DNA of 32,027 bases from Actinomycetes bacterium (GTDB taxonomy: Bacteria; Actinomycetota; Thermoleophilia; Solirubrobacterales; Solirubrobacteraceae), in contig JAJZWB010000031.1 of assembly GCA_021846845.1 (NCBI GenBank), forward strand, positions 1 to 32,027, given 5' to 3'. Below the pieces are notes generated by a model. The model saw only the letters and a list, made by a program, of their open reading frames with translations. It did not search any database and was not told where the DNA came from. Below, piece by piece: positions 7,427 through 16,391 of this stretch (positions are counted from its first letter, which is position 1; each line of letters begins with the position of its first letter). The position numbers were made by a program, and so were the translations under genes.

Positions 7427-7999
7427 GGCGACCTGGGAGAGCACGGGCAGCGGCACCTCCGGCATCCAGCGCCGCGCGCCTGCGACCCACCTGACGGCGT
7501 CGCAGAGCGAGCCGGCCGGGTCGTCGCCGTAAACGACACCATCCGCCCCGGCGACGATCGCCTCCACCGTGACCAGGGGATCGGCGCCCGCCCTGTGGAC
7601 GAGCACCCCCGGCGGCCGGTCCACGCCCTTCAGGCGCTGCACGAGCGCCAGCGGGTCAGGGTGCGGGCAGTCCCGGTCGACGAGCACCACATCGACGTCC
7701 TTGAGCAGCGCGGGGGCCGCCGGCGGGTCGCCGCCCGCGATCGCGCCCACGACCGGAGGTCCCGCGATCCCGCCGGTCACCAGAGCCAGACCCGGATCCT
7801 GGGCGATCTCGGCGAGCGGGACGCTCAGGCGCGTTTCCCCGCCGCCCCGGACGCGGACTCGGACGCAGCGCGGCTGCCGGGACGCTATGGGCGGCCGAAC
7901 CGGCGCGCTCGCCTGCCGGTGGGTGGCGCGCGCCCCCGGCGGCACGTTGCGCTCAAGCTCCCGGCCGAGCCGCTGGATGGTCTGCGTCCTCGACATCAT
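7130..7999 (-). CDS. Response-regulator-like protein with pseudo-receiver and LuxR-type HTH
   Basis: A 289-residue protein. Residues about 60-175 look like a receiver domain (DVVLVDRDCP as the beta3 strand with a possible phospho-acceptor Asp, then VLVHRAGADP and GADGVVYGDD). The acidic pocket, the Ser/Thr of beta4 and the Lys of beta5 are not where a true receiver has them, so it is probably phosphorylation-independent. Residues about 195-235 form a LuxR/FixJ-type helix-turn-helix (VRILWMLLRGHSAAQIGEAL, then GIGRRALAGRR). After that the frame runs through the 54-bp repeat, giving IRVDAPLRPRA twice. No histidine kinase lies nearby. The gene converges on the small gene at 6938, and the two frames overlap by almost 300 bp at the repeat. 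Confidence 0.65.
   Translation of the reverse strand: MMSRTQTIQRLGRELERNVPPGARATHRQASAPVRPPIASRQPRCVRVRVRGGGETRLSVPLAEIAQDPGLALVTGGIAGPPVVGAIAGGDPPAAPALLKDVDVVLVDRDCPHPDPLALVQRLKGVDRPPGVLVHRAGADPLVTVEAIVAGADGVVYGDDPAGSLCDAVRWVAGARRWMPEVPLPVLSQVASAIERGDVRILWMLLRGHSAAQIGEALGIGRRALAGRRWGMLQRIRVDAPLRPRALRGGRTVIRVDAPLRPRAPRGGGSGSPLRERTAPVTALALAAW
7215..7294. repeat. 54-bp-period tandem repeat at a convergent gene junction
   Basis: A 26-nt segment at 7215-7240 recurs exactly at 7269-7294; the flanking bases between are also partly repeated, giving a 54-bp period. Because 54 is a multiple of three, frames on both strands stay open. Both converging genes end inside or beyond it. Confidence 0.85.
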
Positions 8000-8123
8000 G
8001 GCCTCGCTTCAGGATCTGTGACGAGAGGTTCCCACCCGGGACGCGCCACCGGAATGGGAGCCGCGCCCCATCTTCGCGCGCCCGGGCGGCGGCGACCGGA
8101 GCGTCAACCGCCGGGCCCGGGCG

Positions 8124-11100
8124 TCACCTGCGCGACCTGCGCGGCAGCGGCCGATCGAAGCTCTCACCGGGACGCACCACGGTGCGCTCCCCGCGGTAGG
8201 AGATCGTGATCGGCGGGGCGCCGGACGGCGGCACCGTGACGCGCAGCCGTCCGTCGGCGATCTGCACGCGGATGCCCCAGTGGCTCCGATAGCGGATCGA
8301 GAAGCGCAGGCGCCGAGCCTCCCTGGGCAGGCTGGGGTTGAGCCACAGCGCGTCGTCGCGCGGCTCGATCCCGGCGTAGCAGCGGATCGCCAGGTCGACC
8401 GTCCCGGCCATCGCGCCGACGTGGATCCCCTCGGCGGTCGTGCCGCCCTGCACGTCGCCGATGTCGCTTTCCAGCGCCTGGCTGAACAGCTCCCACGAGC
8501 CGGGGCGATCCGCTCGAGCCAGCACCCACGAGTGCACGACCCGGCTCAGCGTCGACCCGTGCGAGGTCCTGCGCATGTAGTAGTCGACGTTGCGCGGGAT
8601 CAGGTCCGCGTCCCACGGGTACCCGAGGCGAGCGAACAGCTCCTCCAGCACCTCGGCCGACAGCAGGAAGAACAGCATCAGGACGTCCGCCTGCTTGGAG
8701 GCCCTGAAGCGGTTGGGCGTGTCGCCCTCGGCCTCCAGGATCCGGTCAAGGCGCTGGATGTCCCCGTAGCGCGCCCGGTATCGATCCCAGTCGAGCTCGG
8801 CGAGCCGCTCGTAGCCCTCGAACTGGCTGATGATCCCCTCTTCGTGAAAGGGCACGAGCATCCGACGGCTGATCTGCAGCCAGCGATCGACCTCCTCCTC
8901 GCCGAGGTCGAGCTCCTCCCGCAGCGTGGCGACGCGCTCCGCGGGAAGCCTGTCCAGCAGCTCGAGCGCCCGGCACAGCACCCAGACGACCATCACGTTG
9001 GTGTAGGCGTTGTTGTCAAGCCCGGGTGTCGCGCGCCACGGATAGCGGTCGTGGTACTCGTCGGGCCCCATCACCCCACGGATCACGTAGCGCCCGCGGG
9101 CCGGGTCGTGCTCGGCCAGGCTGGCGCAGAAGCGGGCGATCTCGAGCAGCAGCGGCGCGCCGTAGAACGACATGAACTCCACGTCGCCGGTCGCCTGCTG
9201 GTACTGCCAGACGTTGTAGGCGATCGCCACGTTGATGTGGCGCTGGAGCCGGGAGTTGTCCGCTAGCCACCGCCCGGAGCGCGGGTTGAGATGGAGCGTC
9301 TGGCTCTCCTCACGCCCGTCGGAGCCGCTCTGCCACGGGAACATCGCGCCACGATGGCCGGCCTCACGCGCGGCGCGCCTGGCCTCGGGCAGCCGCCGGT
9401 GGCGGTAGCGCAGCAGCGAGCGCGTCAGCTCAGGCAGCTGGAGCGTGAACAGCGGGAACACGAACAGCTCGTCCCAGAAGACGTGACCGCGGTAGGCCTC
9501 GCCGTGCAGCCCGCGCGCCGGAATCCCAACGTCGAGGTCGACCGTGTTCTCGGACACGGTCTGCAGCAGATGGAAGATGTGCAGGTTGAGGATCAGGCGG
9601 GTGCGCTCGTCGGCGTCGAAGTCCACCGCCAACCGCTCCCAGAGATGTCTCAGGCGCAGCCGATGCGTCTCCAGCAGCGCCTGGAAGCAGCCGGCCGACC
9701 GCACGGCGCGCCTCGCCTGCGCCCCGGGCTCCGAGATCGCGGGGTCACGGGAGGTGTAGAGCGCCACCACCTTCTCGACCGTCGCCGACGCCGCCTGCTC
9801 CAGGTCGACCGGGATCTCGTGCGCGATCCCCTCCGGCTCCCGGACGACCAGGCGCTCCGGGTCCAGCGGCCGTGGGCCGGAGCGCAGACGCGTGCGAGCC
9901 GCCAGCGCGATCACGATCCGAGACTGGGTCGTGGCGGTGCGAAGCGCGAGCGTCTCGCGGTCCGGCGCCTCGAGGTCCGGAGGCAGCAGGTGGCGGCTGG
10001 AGAGGTCCCGGTAGCGGGCGACGCCCGCGTTGCGGACGCCGCCGTCGAGGCCCGACCGGATCACGAGCCGCCCGGACCAGTCCTCCGCGGTGACCGTCGA
10101 CTCGAGCGCCAGCAGGTGCGGATCGACCATGCTCGCGAACCGCCGCTCCAGGATGCTGGTGTGGCGTCCCTGCCGATCCCGGAGGCGCAGCCGGCGCGTG
10201 AGCACGCCGCGTCGCAGATCGAGGTCCTGGCGGTGGTCGAGCACCTCCATCTCGTCGACCGTGAGCCATGGACCCGAGTCGATCCGGAACCGCAGCTCAA
10301 GCCAGTTCGGCATGTTGACCAGGCTCTCGTGCTCCAGCCGCTCCCCCGCGATCCCGGTTGCAAGTCGGTTGAACGCTCCCGCAACGTAGGTTCCGGGATA
10401 GCGCACGCCGTCGGCGACCGCCTCCGGGGCCGCGCCGCGGCTGGCTAGATAGCCGTTGCCGACGGTGCACAGCGCCTCTCGGTGCCCCTCCCGCTCGGGC
10501 TCGTAGCGCCCGTACACGAGCCGCCAGGGCGAGCGCGAGCGCGCCGGCGACACCTGCCCCGGATCGGACACGACGGCGTCGGCGCCGGCCCTGAGGAGCG
10601 CCTCCCGCTCACGCTCGCCCCCGACGCCGATCACCGTGCCGAAGCGATCACGCCGGGCGGCCCGAAGATCGGCCTGACGGCGCAGGACCACCGCCGTGCG
10701 CTCCGGATCGACCCCCAGGCGCCGCACCGCATCGAGCAGATCCCCGGCGGGAGCCTCGGCGGGCGCGTCCGCGCCCGGTGCTCCGCACCCGCGCTCGGCC
10801 ACGCCGCGCTCGCCCACCAACACGTCCAGGCGCCACAGCATCTCAGCGGCGGCCGCCGCCGAGGCTCGCTCCCGGCCGCGGGCGACGCCGGCGACCGCAA
10901 CGCCAGCCTCTCGCAGCCTCCCGAGCAGCGAGACGGCGGCGCGCGACGGCGCCATCGCGCGACCGCCCGGCAGGCCACCGGACCGGTGGTGAGACTCCCG
11001 CGCGCGGGCGTCGGGAGCCTGCCGCGAGCCCACCGCAGAGCGCCGGCTCGCCGGCTCGCCGGCAGGCTCGGAGAACAGCACATCCAGGTCGAACAGGACG

Positions 11101-11204
11101 GCGTCGACGTCCGGCGGCAGCCCGACGGCCGCCGGGCTCACGCGAGCGCCGCCGCGCACCCGCCGCATCCCCGTCGTGCGCCCCGGCCCCGCCCCGCCGG
11201 GCAC
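8124..11204 (-). CDS. HAD-like domain fused to glycoside hydrolase family 65 (kojibiose/trehalose phosphorylase type)
   Basis: A 1026-residue fusion. Residues 25-195 resemble a beta-phosphoglucomutase-like HAD domain: VDAVLFDLDVLF stands for motif I, and DLLDAVRRLGVDPERTAVVL is the usual helix before motif III. The rest is GH65. It has an N-terminal beta-sandwich starting near residue 205 (YGRYEPEREG, then TVGNGYLASRG), a linker with WDELFVFPLFTLQLPE, the (alpha/alpha)6 barrel with catalytic acid Glu in GVMGPDEYH near residue 716, the phosphate-site-like SKQADVLM near 837, and TTAEGIHVGAMAGTVDL. GH65 enzymes split alpha-glucosides such as trehalose, maltose or kojibiose, usually with phosphate, and the HAD partner isomerises glucose 1-phosphate. 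Here the HAD active-site residues look eroded. The start is uncertain: GTG 11204 or ATG 11168. Confidence 0.88.
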   Translation of the reverse strand: MPGGAGPGRTTGMRRVRGGARVSPAAVGLPPDVDAVLFDLDVLFSEPAGEPASRRSAVGSRQAPDARARESHHRSGGLPGGRAMAPSRAAVSLLGRLREAGVAVAGVARGRERASAAAAAEMLWRLDVLVGERGVAERGCGAPGADAPAEAPAGDLLDAVRRLGVDPERTAVVLRRQADLRAARRDRFGTVIGVGGEREREALLRAGADAVVSDPGQVSPARSRSPWRLVYGRYEPEREGHREALCTVGNGYLASRGAAPEAVADGVRYPGTYVAGAFNRLATGIAGERLEHESLVNMPNWLELRFRIDSGPWLTVDEMEVLDHRQDLDLRRGVLTRRLRLRDRQGRHTSILERRFASMVDPHLLALESTVTAEDWSGRLVIRSGLDGGVRNAGVARYRDLSSRHLLPPDLEAPDRETLALRTATTQSRIVIALAARTRLRSGPRPLDPERLVVREPEGIAHEIPVDLEQAASATVEKVVALYTSRDPAISEPGAQARRAVRSAGCFQALLETHRLRLRHLWERLAVDFDADERTRLILNLHIFHLLQTVSENTVDLDVGIPARGLHGEAYRGHVFWDELFVFPLFTLQLPELTRSLLRYRHRRLPEARRAAREAGHRGAMFPWQSGSDGREESQTLHLNPRSGRWLADNSRLQRHINVAIAYNVWQYQQATGDVEFMSFYGAPLLLEIARFCASLAEHDPARGRYVIRGVMGPDEYHDRYPWRATPGLDNNAYTNVMVVWVLCRALELLDRLPAERVATLREELDLGEEEVDRWLQISRRMLVPFHEEGIISQFEGYERLAELDWDRYRARYGDIQRLDRILEAEGDTPNRFRASKQADVLMLFFLLSAEVLEELFARLGYPWDADLIPRNVDYYMRRTSHGSTLSRVVHSWVLARADRPGSWELFSQALESDIGDVQGGTTAEGIHVGAMAGTVDLAIRCYAGIEPRDDALWLNPSLPREARRLRFSIRYRSHWGIRVQIADGRLRVTVPPSGAPPITISYRGERTVVRPGESFDRPLPRRSRR

Positions 11205-11324
11205 GGCGGCGACCCGCGCCAGGGGTGAGCGCCGCCACGGTCCCGGCTCACTGCGGATATCACGGGAGCTGCCTTCGTCAGAGGAGGGTAACCGCGACCT
11301 TCCCCGGCCCGTCGCGGATGGGGA

Positions 11325-11987
11325 TCAGCCGGCGAGCCCGCTGACGCCTCGCACCACCAGCGCGACCCCGGCGCCGAGGGTGAGAAGGCTCAGGACAACC
11401 GGGGAGAGGCGCTCGATCGTCGCGCGCCCGCGCGCCAGGAACGCCTCCGCGCGCTCGCCGTACAGCGCGTGGGCGACCATCACCGCCAGGAGCGGCAGGA
11501 CGTACAGCGCGTTGAACACGACCAGCAGCAGCACCTGCTCGACAAGGTTCAGACCCGAGCTCACGATGGCCCCGATCGCGCCGAAGTACGGAAACGCGGT
11601 CAGGAGATCGACCGCGGTGACCCCCGCCCCGAGAGCGAAAGACGAGTGCGCCTGGAGCGCCCACGCCGGCAGGGTGACGCGGGTCAGGCGCCTTCGCCCC
11701 ATCCAGAGCACGATCGCCAGCACGATCACGAGCGAGCCGATCAGCAGCGAGGCGAGCTCGAAGCCGCGCGTGTGGGAACCCGCGACCGCGGTGCGCAGCA
11801 GCTCTCCCGGCCCGACAACGAGGATCAGCCCGCCGGCGAGATAGGTGGTGAACACCCCGGCCGCGTAGCCGGCGAGTCGTCGCAGCGGGTCAGGCGTAGC
11901 CGCGAGGTAGATCGCGATCGCGATCGTCACCGGGTTGATCGAGTCCGTCACCCCGAGCGACACGACGAGCAGCGTGGTCCCGAGCAC
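11325..11987 (-). CDS. GAP/Sap-family membrane protein (second copy)
   Basis: A 220-residue membrane protein with about six helices. The first helix contains SINPVTIAIA, matching the Asn-Pro of the family member at 5381-6055. A basic loop MGRRRLTR follows the third helix, and a final helix ends in VVRGVSGLAG. I place the start at GTG 11987, where the hydrophobic protein begins. An open frame continues another 55 codons to 12152, through a 21-bp tandem array, adding repeated VPDDGAG units. The array either is a variable N-terminal extension or lies in the untranslated leader. The gene is downstream of, and on the same strand as, the second P-type ATPase. Substrate unknown; lipid or small-molecule export is the family expectation. 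Confidence 0.75.
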   Translation of the reverse strand: MLGTTLLVVSLGVTDSINPVTIAIAIYLAATPDPLRRLAGYAAGVFTTYLAGGLILVVGPGELLRTAVAGSHTRGFELASLLIGSLVIVLAIVLWMGRRRLTRVTLPAWALQAHSSFALGAGVTAVDLLTAFPYFGAIGAIVSSGLNLVEQVLLLVVFNALYVLPLLAVMVAHALYGERAEAFLARGRATIERLSPVVLSLLTLGAGVALVVRGVSGLAG

Positions 11988-11991
11988 CGCG

Positions 11992-12180
11992 CCATTGTCC
12001 GGCACGCCCGCACCATTGTCCGGCACGCCCGCACCATTGTCCGGCACGCCCGCGCCATCGTCCGGCACGCCCGCGCCATCGTCCGGCACGCCCGCGCCAT
12101 CGTCCGGCACGCCCGCGCCATCGTCCGGCACGCCCGCGCCATCGTCCGGCACGCCTGCACCATCGTCCTAGACGCCCGCG
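11992..12180. repeat. 21-bp tandem array, eight units plus one degenerate
   Basis: Units start at 11992, 12013, 12034, 12055, 12076, 12097, 12118 and 12139; a ninth, changed unit runs 12160-12180. The consensus is CCATCGTCCGGCACGCCCGC plus one base; the first three units have T for C in the sixth position. The array fills the gap between the ATPase stop (12188) and the GAP-family start. The near-identity of the units suggests recent copy-number change. Confidence 0.95.
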
Positions 12181-12187
12181 CCGAGAT

Positions 12188-14974
12188 CTAGCCGCGGTCT
12201 GGACCGGACACCGCTCGGCCCGCACCGCGCCGCCGGATGCCCTTTTCGAGCTCCACGATCGCCCACACGACGGCAGCCACCCCGACGACCTCCGGCCACG
12301 TCGCCGGGTCCACCGGAGCGGTGCCGAACAGCTCGTTCATCGGCGCCCAGTAGGTGAAGAGGAGCTGGAGCGCGAGCGTGGCCGCGACGCCGGCGACGAG
12401 CCACCGGTTCGAGAGCAGCCCGAGGTCGATCGCGCGTCCGGAGAAGGAGCGGCAGCTGAACAGGTAGGCGACCTCCACGAAGACGACCACGTTGGCCGCG
12501 GCCGTCCGCGCCTCGGCGGCGCCCCGGCCGCTCCCGATCCCCTGCTCGAACAGCGCGAACGCGGCGGCGAGCATGAGGACGGAGACGAGCACCATGCGCG
12601 CGATCACGTCCCCGGTCAGCAGCGGCTCGGCGGCACGTCGCGGCGACCGGTACATGATGCCCGGCTCGGGCAGCTCGAAGGCCAGGGTCAGCCCGAGCAG
12701 CACCGCCGTGGTCATGTTGATCCAGAGGATCTGGACCGGCAGGATGGGCAGCGTCGCACCCGCTGCGATCGCGGTCAGGACCAGCAGCCCCTCGCCGAGG
12801 TTCGTCGGCAGTGTCCAAGAGATGAACTTCCTGAGGTTGTCGAAGGTGTGCCGTCCCTCCTCTACGGCCGCCTCGATGCTCGCGAAGTTGTCGTCGGCGA
12901 GGACGATGTCGGCCGCCTCACGCGCCACCTCCGTCCCGACACGCCCCATCGCGACGCCGATGTCGGCGTGCCGCAGAGCGGGCGCGTCGTTGACGCCGTC
13001 ACCTGTCATCGCCACCACCTCCCCGCGGTCCCGGAGCGCGTCGACCAGTCGCAGCTTCTGCTCGGCGGACACGCGGGCGAACACATCGCCGGATGCCACC
13101 AGGTCGGCGAGTCGGTCGTCCGTGCACTTGGCGAGTTGCGCGCCGGTCACCACCCTTGGCGCATCTCCCCCGGCGAGCCCGACGCGCGCCGCGATCGCGA
13201 CCGCCGTGGTCGCATGGTCCCCGGTGATCATCCTGACCACGATCCCGGCCCGGCGGCAGGCGCGCACCGCGGCGAGCGCCTCGGGACGAGGCGGGTCGGC
13301 CAGCGCCTGGAGTCCGAGGAGGACCAGGCCGCCCGGGTGAGCCAGATCGCCTGGATCGTGCTCGGTCAGCCGGCGCGTCGCGACCGCGAGCACGCGATAC
13401 CCCTGACGGCCAAGGCGCTCCGCCTCATCGAGTGTCGGGCCACGGTCCAGCGGCAGCACCAGGCCATCGCGTCCCAGCGCGCGCTCGCACATCTCCAGCA
13501 CCCGCTCGGCCGCGCCCTTCACGTACAGGCGGGAGGAGCCGTCGGGCTCGCGATGGACGGTTGCCATGTACCGGCGCTCTGAATCGAACGCGAGCGCGTC
13601 GATCCGCGGTCCGGTACGCAGCTCACCAGAGCGATCGATCCCGGCCTTGCGGGCTGCGACGACGAGCGCAGCCTCCATCGGATCGCCGATCGGCTCCCAC
13701 ACGCCGTCCAGCATCCGCACGTCGCCGTCCCCGCAGAGCGCGCCCGCGCGCAGGCAGGCGATCAGGGCCGGGTGTTCAGGAGGCGAGACGGCGCGACCGG
13801 CCAGCTCCACCTGACCCCCCGGCGAGTAGCCGGCGCCGGAGAACCCGTACCGATCGCCTCCCGCGACGACCGCCTCGACGGTCATCGCATTCCGGGTCAG
13901 CGTGCCCGTCTTGTCGGTGCAGATGACCGTGGTGCTCCCGAGCGTCTCGACCGCTGGCAGCCGGCGCACGATCGCGTTGCGCCGCGCCATCCGTCGAACG
14001 CCGATCGCGAGCGCGACGGTGACCGCGGCCGGCAGGGCCTCCGGGATCGCGCCCACCGCCAGCGCGACCGCGGCCAAGAGCATCTCCGACGAGGACTCGC
14101 CGCGCGCGACGCCCGCGCCGAAGGCGACGGCGGCGAGCATGAGGATCGCCACGGTGAGAACGCGGCTGAAGCGAGCGAGCTTGCGCGTCAGCGGCGTCGT
14201 CAGATCACCCGTCCCGCCCAGCAGCCGGTGCATCAGCCCCAGCTCCGTGTTGCCGCCGGTGGCGACGGCAACGGCTGAGCCTCGACCGGCGGTCACCAGC
14301 GTGCCCGAGAACAGCATGTTGACGCGGTCGGCAAGCACCGCCTCCCGGTCCAGGACCGTCTCGGCCTTGGCCACCGGAGCCGACTCACCGGTCAGCGCCG
14401 ACTCGTCCACCCGCAGACCGAACGCCTCGATCACCCGCGCGTCCACGGTCACCTTGTCCCCGGGCCCGACCGCGAGGAGATCGCCCGGGACCAGCTCCCG
14501 GGCCGGCAGCCTGAGCCGCCTTCCGTCACGAACGACGGTCGTCTCGACGCTGACCAGAGCCGCCAGCGCATCGAGCGCGCGCTCGGCTCGAGCCTCCTGG
14601 AAGAACCCGACAAGGGCGTTGGCGAGCACGACGCCGAAAATCACCGATGCCTCCACCGGCTGCCCGATCGCATACATCGCCGCCGTGGAGATGAGCAGCA
14701 CGTACACGAGCGGATGGTGGAACTGGAGCAGCAGCCGCGCGGGCCAGCCGCGCCGCTCCACCCGCGGCAGCATGTTCGGCCCGTGCCGCGCGAGCCGCCG
14801 AGCCGCCTCCTCGCCGGTCAATCCGCGTACGCGGTCGGTCTCCACCAGCGCCAGCGCTTCGTGAACACGCAGGCGGTGTGCGTCTACCCAGGGATCGGCG
14901 GCGCGAGCTGGCACGACGGTGCGTGGAATCGGTTCATCGGCCATGAGGCTCGCGCGCCCCGCGACCCGTGCCAT
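12188..14974 (-). CDS. P-type cation-transporting ATPase (second copy)
   Basis: About 928 residues. Motifs: N-terminal domain with ALALVETDRVRGLTGEEAAR, typical of P2A pumps; TGES near residue 190; M4 PEALP; DKTGTLT with the phosphorylated Asp near residue 340; TGDGVNDAP; and a final set of M5-M10 helices. M5 keeps NLGE, matching the Asn and Glu of the Ca2+ pump site, and M4 keeps Glu. M6 reads WINMTTAVLLGL, so the Asn is kept but the Asp expected four residues later is Ala. This suggests one ion site, as in Pmr1/LMCA1-like pumps, or a different ion. I chose ATG 14974 (AGGA about 9 nt upstream); ATG 14944 is also possible. A longer open frame to 15196 overlaps the PaaK-like gene and is not favoured. 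Confidence 0.92.
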   Translation of the reverse strand: MARVAGRASLMADEPIPRTVVPARAADPWVDAHRLRVHEALALVETDRVRGLTGEEAARRLARHGPNMLPRVERRGWPARLLLQFHHPLVYVLLISTAAMYAIGQPVEASVIFGVVLANALVGFFQEARAERALDALAALVSVETTVVRDGRRLRLPARELVPGDLLAVGPGDKVTVDARVIEAFGLRVDESALTGESAPVAKAETVLDREAVLADRVNMLFSGTLVTAGRGSAVAVATGGNTELGLMHRLLGGTGDLTTPLTRKLARFSRVLTVAILMLAAVAFGAGVARGESSSEMLLAAVALAVGAIPEALPAAVTVALAIGVRRMARRNAIVRRLPAVETLGSTTVICTDKTGTLTRNAMTVEAVVAGGDRYGFSGAGYSPGGQVELAGRAVSPPEHPALIACLRAGALCGDGDVRMLDGVWEPIGDPMEAALVVAARKAGIDRSGELRTGPRIDALAFDSERRYMATVHREPDGSSRLYVKGAAERVLEMCERALGRDGLVLPLDRGPTLDEAERLGRQGYRVLAVATRRLTEHDPGDLAHPGGLVLLGLQALADPPRPEALAAVRACRRAGIVVRMITGDHATTAVAIAARVGLAGGDAPRVVTGAQLAKCTDDRLADLVASGDVFARVSAEQKLRLVDALRDRGEVVAMTGDGVNDAPALRHADIGVAMGRVGTEVAREAADIVLADDNFASIEAAVEEGRHTFDNLRKFISWTLPTNLGEGLLVLTAIAAGATLPILPVQILWINMTTAVLLGLTLAFELPEPGIMYRSPRRAAEPLLTGDVIARMVLVSVLMLAAAFALFEQGIGSGRGAAEARTAAANVVVFVEVAYLFSCRSFSGRAIDLGLLSNRWLVAGVAATLALQLLFTYWAPMNELFGTAPVDPATWPEVVGVAAVVWAIVELEKGIRRRGAGRAVSGPDRG

Positions 14975-15092
14975 CCGTGATCCATCCTGGACCGCCCCCG
15001 GGGATTGCGCGCGCGTGCCTCCCCGCTCGCGGCTGTCATCCCGCGTCGGCGCGGCGCCGGACGCGGGTTCACCCGGACCGCCGCCGCCGTGC

Positions 15093-16385
15093 TCAGACGC
15101 TGGCGCGCTCGTCGACGAACCGCTGGGCCTTGACCTGTCCGGCGGTCGCCTCGACGACCGTGCCCCGCCCCACGACGCGCGTGTCGGCGCGAACACCGAA
15201 CGTGTCGGCGAACAGCCGGCGCACCCGCTCGGCGGTGGCGTCCTCGCCGCCCGAGACCGCCTCCAGCTCGACGATCAGCCGATCGTCGGGTGTCACCAGC
15301 ACGCGGAAATCGCGCAGCGTCTCAATCGAGTACAGCGCCTCCTCGGCCTCACGGTGACCGATGTTGACCCCGCGAAGCTTGAGGAAGCCGGCAGTTCGAC
15401 CGGAGTGCACGATCCGTGGATAGCGGCTGTATGCGCAGTCGCAGCCCGCCTCGAGGCGGACCAGGTCGCCTGACAGCCAGCGCACGAACGGGGTCGCGTG
15501 CGTCGTGCGCTTGGGGGTGACGCAGAGCGTTCCCGTCTCGCCGACCGGCACCGGCTCGAGCGTGTCCGGATCGAGGACCTCGCAGAACGAGCTCTCGGTC
15601 CACACGTGCAGCCCCTCGGCCCGCCCGCACTCGGCTCCCATCAGCGTGCACTCCGTCATGCCGAAGATGTCGCGCACCTCCGCGCCCCAGAGTCGCTGCA
15701 GCAGCGACCGCTTGGGGGCCGACACCACCTCCGCGCTGGTGACCAGCAGCCGCACGTCGCGGTCGGCCAGCGGCGCGCCGGCCGCCTCCGCGGCGTTCGC
15801 CAGGTGCAGGCCGAACGACGGCATGCCGCACCATACGGTCACCCCGAGCTCGCCGATCAGCTCCACCTGCGCCGCCGATGGCAGCTGGCTGCCCGCGCCG
15901 GCCCAGACGACCGCCGCGCCGATCGCCTCCGCCGCGCGAGCGACCATCTGCCCGACCGGGTGGATCCCGAACGGGAACGACACCATCAGGGTGTCGCTCG
16001 CGGTCACACCCGCGATCTCCAGCCCCAGGCGGAAGGACGACTTTGCGTGAGCCAGATCGGCGGCGGTCCGCGGGTAGTACAGCGGCCTGCCGGTCACCCC
16101 ACCGCTGCGCCAGAACTCGACGACCTCGGCCCGCGGAGCGATCACGACCTCCCCGTCGAAATCCGCGAGCGCGCGCAGCTCCTCCTTTGAGGTGGGTCGG
16201 ATCGCGCGCCACCGGTCCCACGTGGGCTCGGCGAGATCGACCCCCGCGACGCGCAGGCGCTCGGCGAAGAACGGCGATCGGGTCGCACGGACGAGCGTGT
16301 CGCCCAGCCCCACCGCGGCCGGCCCGGCGCCCGGGTATCGCGCATCGGGCTCGCTCGCCTGAGCTTGCAGCACGGGCCACAGCAT
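15093..16385 (-). CDS. PaaK-like AMP-dependent ligase (phenylacetate-CoA ligase family)
   Basis: About 430 residues, the usual length of PaaK-type adenylating enzymes. Motifs in order: the Gly-rich nucleotide loop as SGGVTGRPLYY (canonical SSGTTG with changes) near residue 95; a GMPSFG segment; the adenine site FGMTECTLMG near 245; a ribose-binding region SGDLVRLEAG, followed by a Cys-containing segment CDCAYSRYPRI; and a C-terminal domain starting at RGVNIGHREAEEAL, ending in TAGQVKAQRFVDER with the Lys that would take part in catalysis. The acid substrate is unknown. The start is ATG 16385; a longer frame upstream is made of a tandem repeat. The gene diverges from the Fe-S protein at 16551 and has no catabolic neighbours, so a role in degradation is not supported by context. 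Confidence 0.82.
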   Translation of the reverse strand: MLWPVLQAQASEPDARYPGAGPAAVGLGDTLVRATRSPFFAERLRVAGVDLAEPTWDRWRAIRPTSKEELRALADFDGEVVIAPRAEVVEFWRSGGVTGRPLYYPRTAADLAHAKSSFRLGLEIAGVTASDTLMVSFPFGIHPVGQMVARAAEAIGAAVVWAGAGSQLPSAAQVELIGELGVTVWCGMPSFGLHLANAAEAAGAPLADRDVRLLVTSAEVVSAPKRSLLQRLWGAEVRDIFGMTECTLMGAECGRAEGLHVWTESSFCEVLDPDTLEPVPVGETGTLCVTPKRTTHATPFVRWLSGDLVRLEAGCDCAYSRYPRIVHSGRTAGFLKLRGVNIGHREAEEALYSIETLRDFRVLVTPDDRLIVELEAVSGGEDATAERVRRLFADTFGVRADTRVVGRGTVVEATAGQVKAQRFVDERASV

Positions 16386-16391
16386 ACGTTC

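Noticed and set aside
9291-10448. Long plus-strand frames inside the GH65 gene
   Set aside because: They are antisense to a well-supported GH65 enzyme with its catalytic motifs, and their composition is Arg/Gln/His-rich without domains.
11935-12171. Plus-strand frame encoding a perfect Ser/Gly/Thr/Pro/Ala repeat
   Set aside because: It is only the translation of the 21-bp array, whose period of three codons keeps all six frames open.
11992-12180. CRISPR array
   Set aside because: The units are contiguous 21-bp copies without spacers, and no cas genes are present.
15093-16385. Phenylacetate degradation locus
   Set aside because: Only a PaaK-like gene is present; no paaABCDE, paaG or paaZ homologues are in the window.
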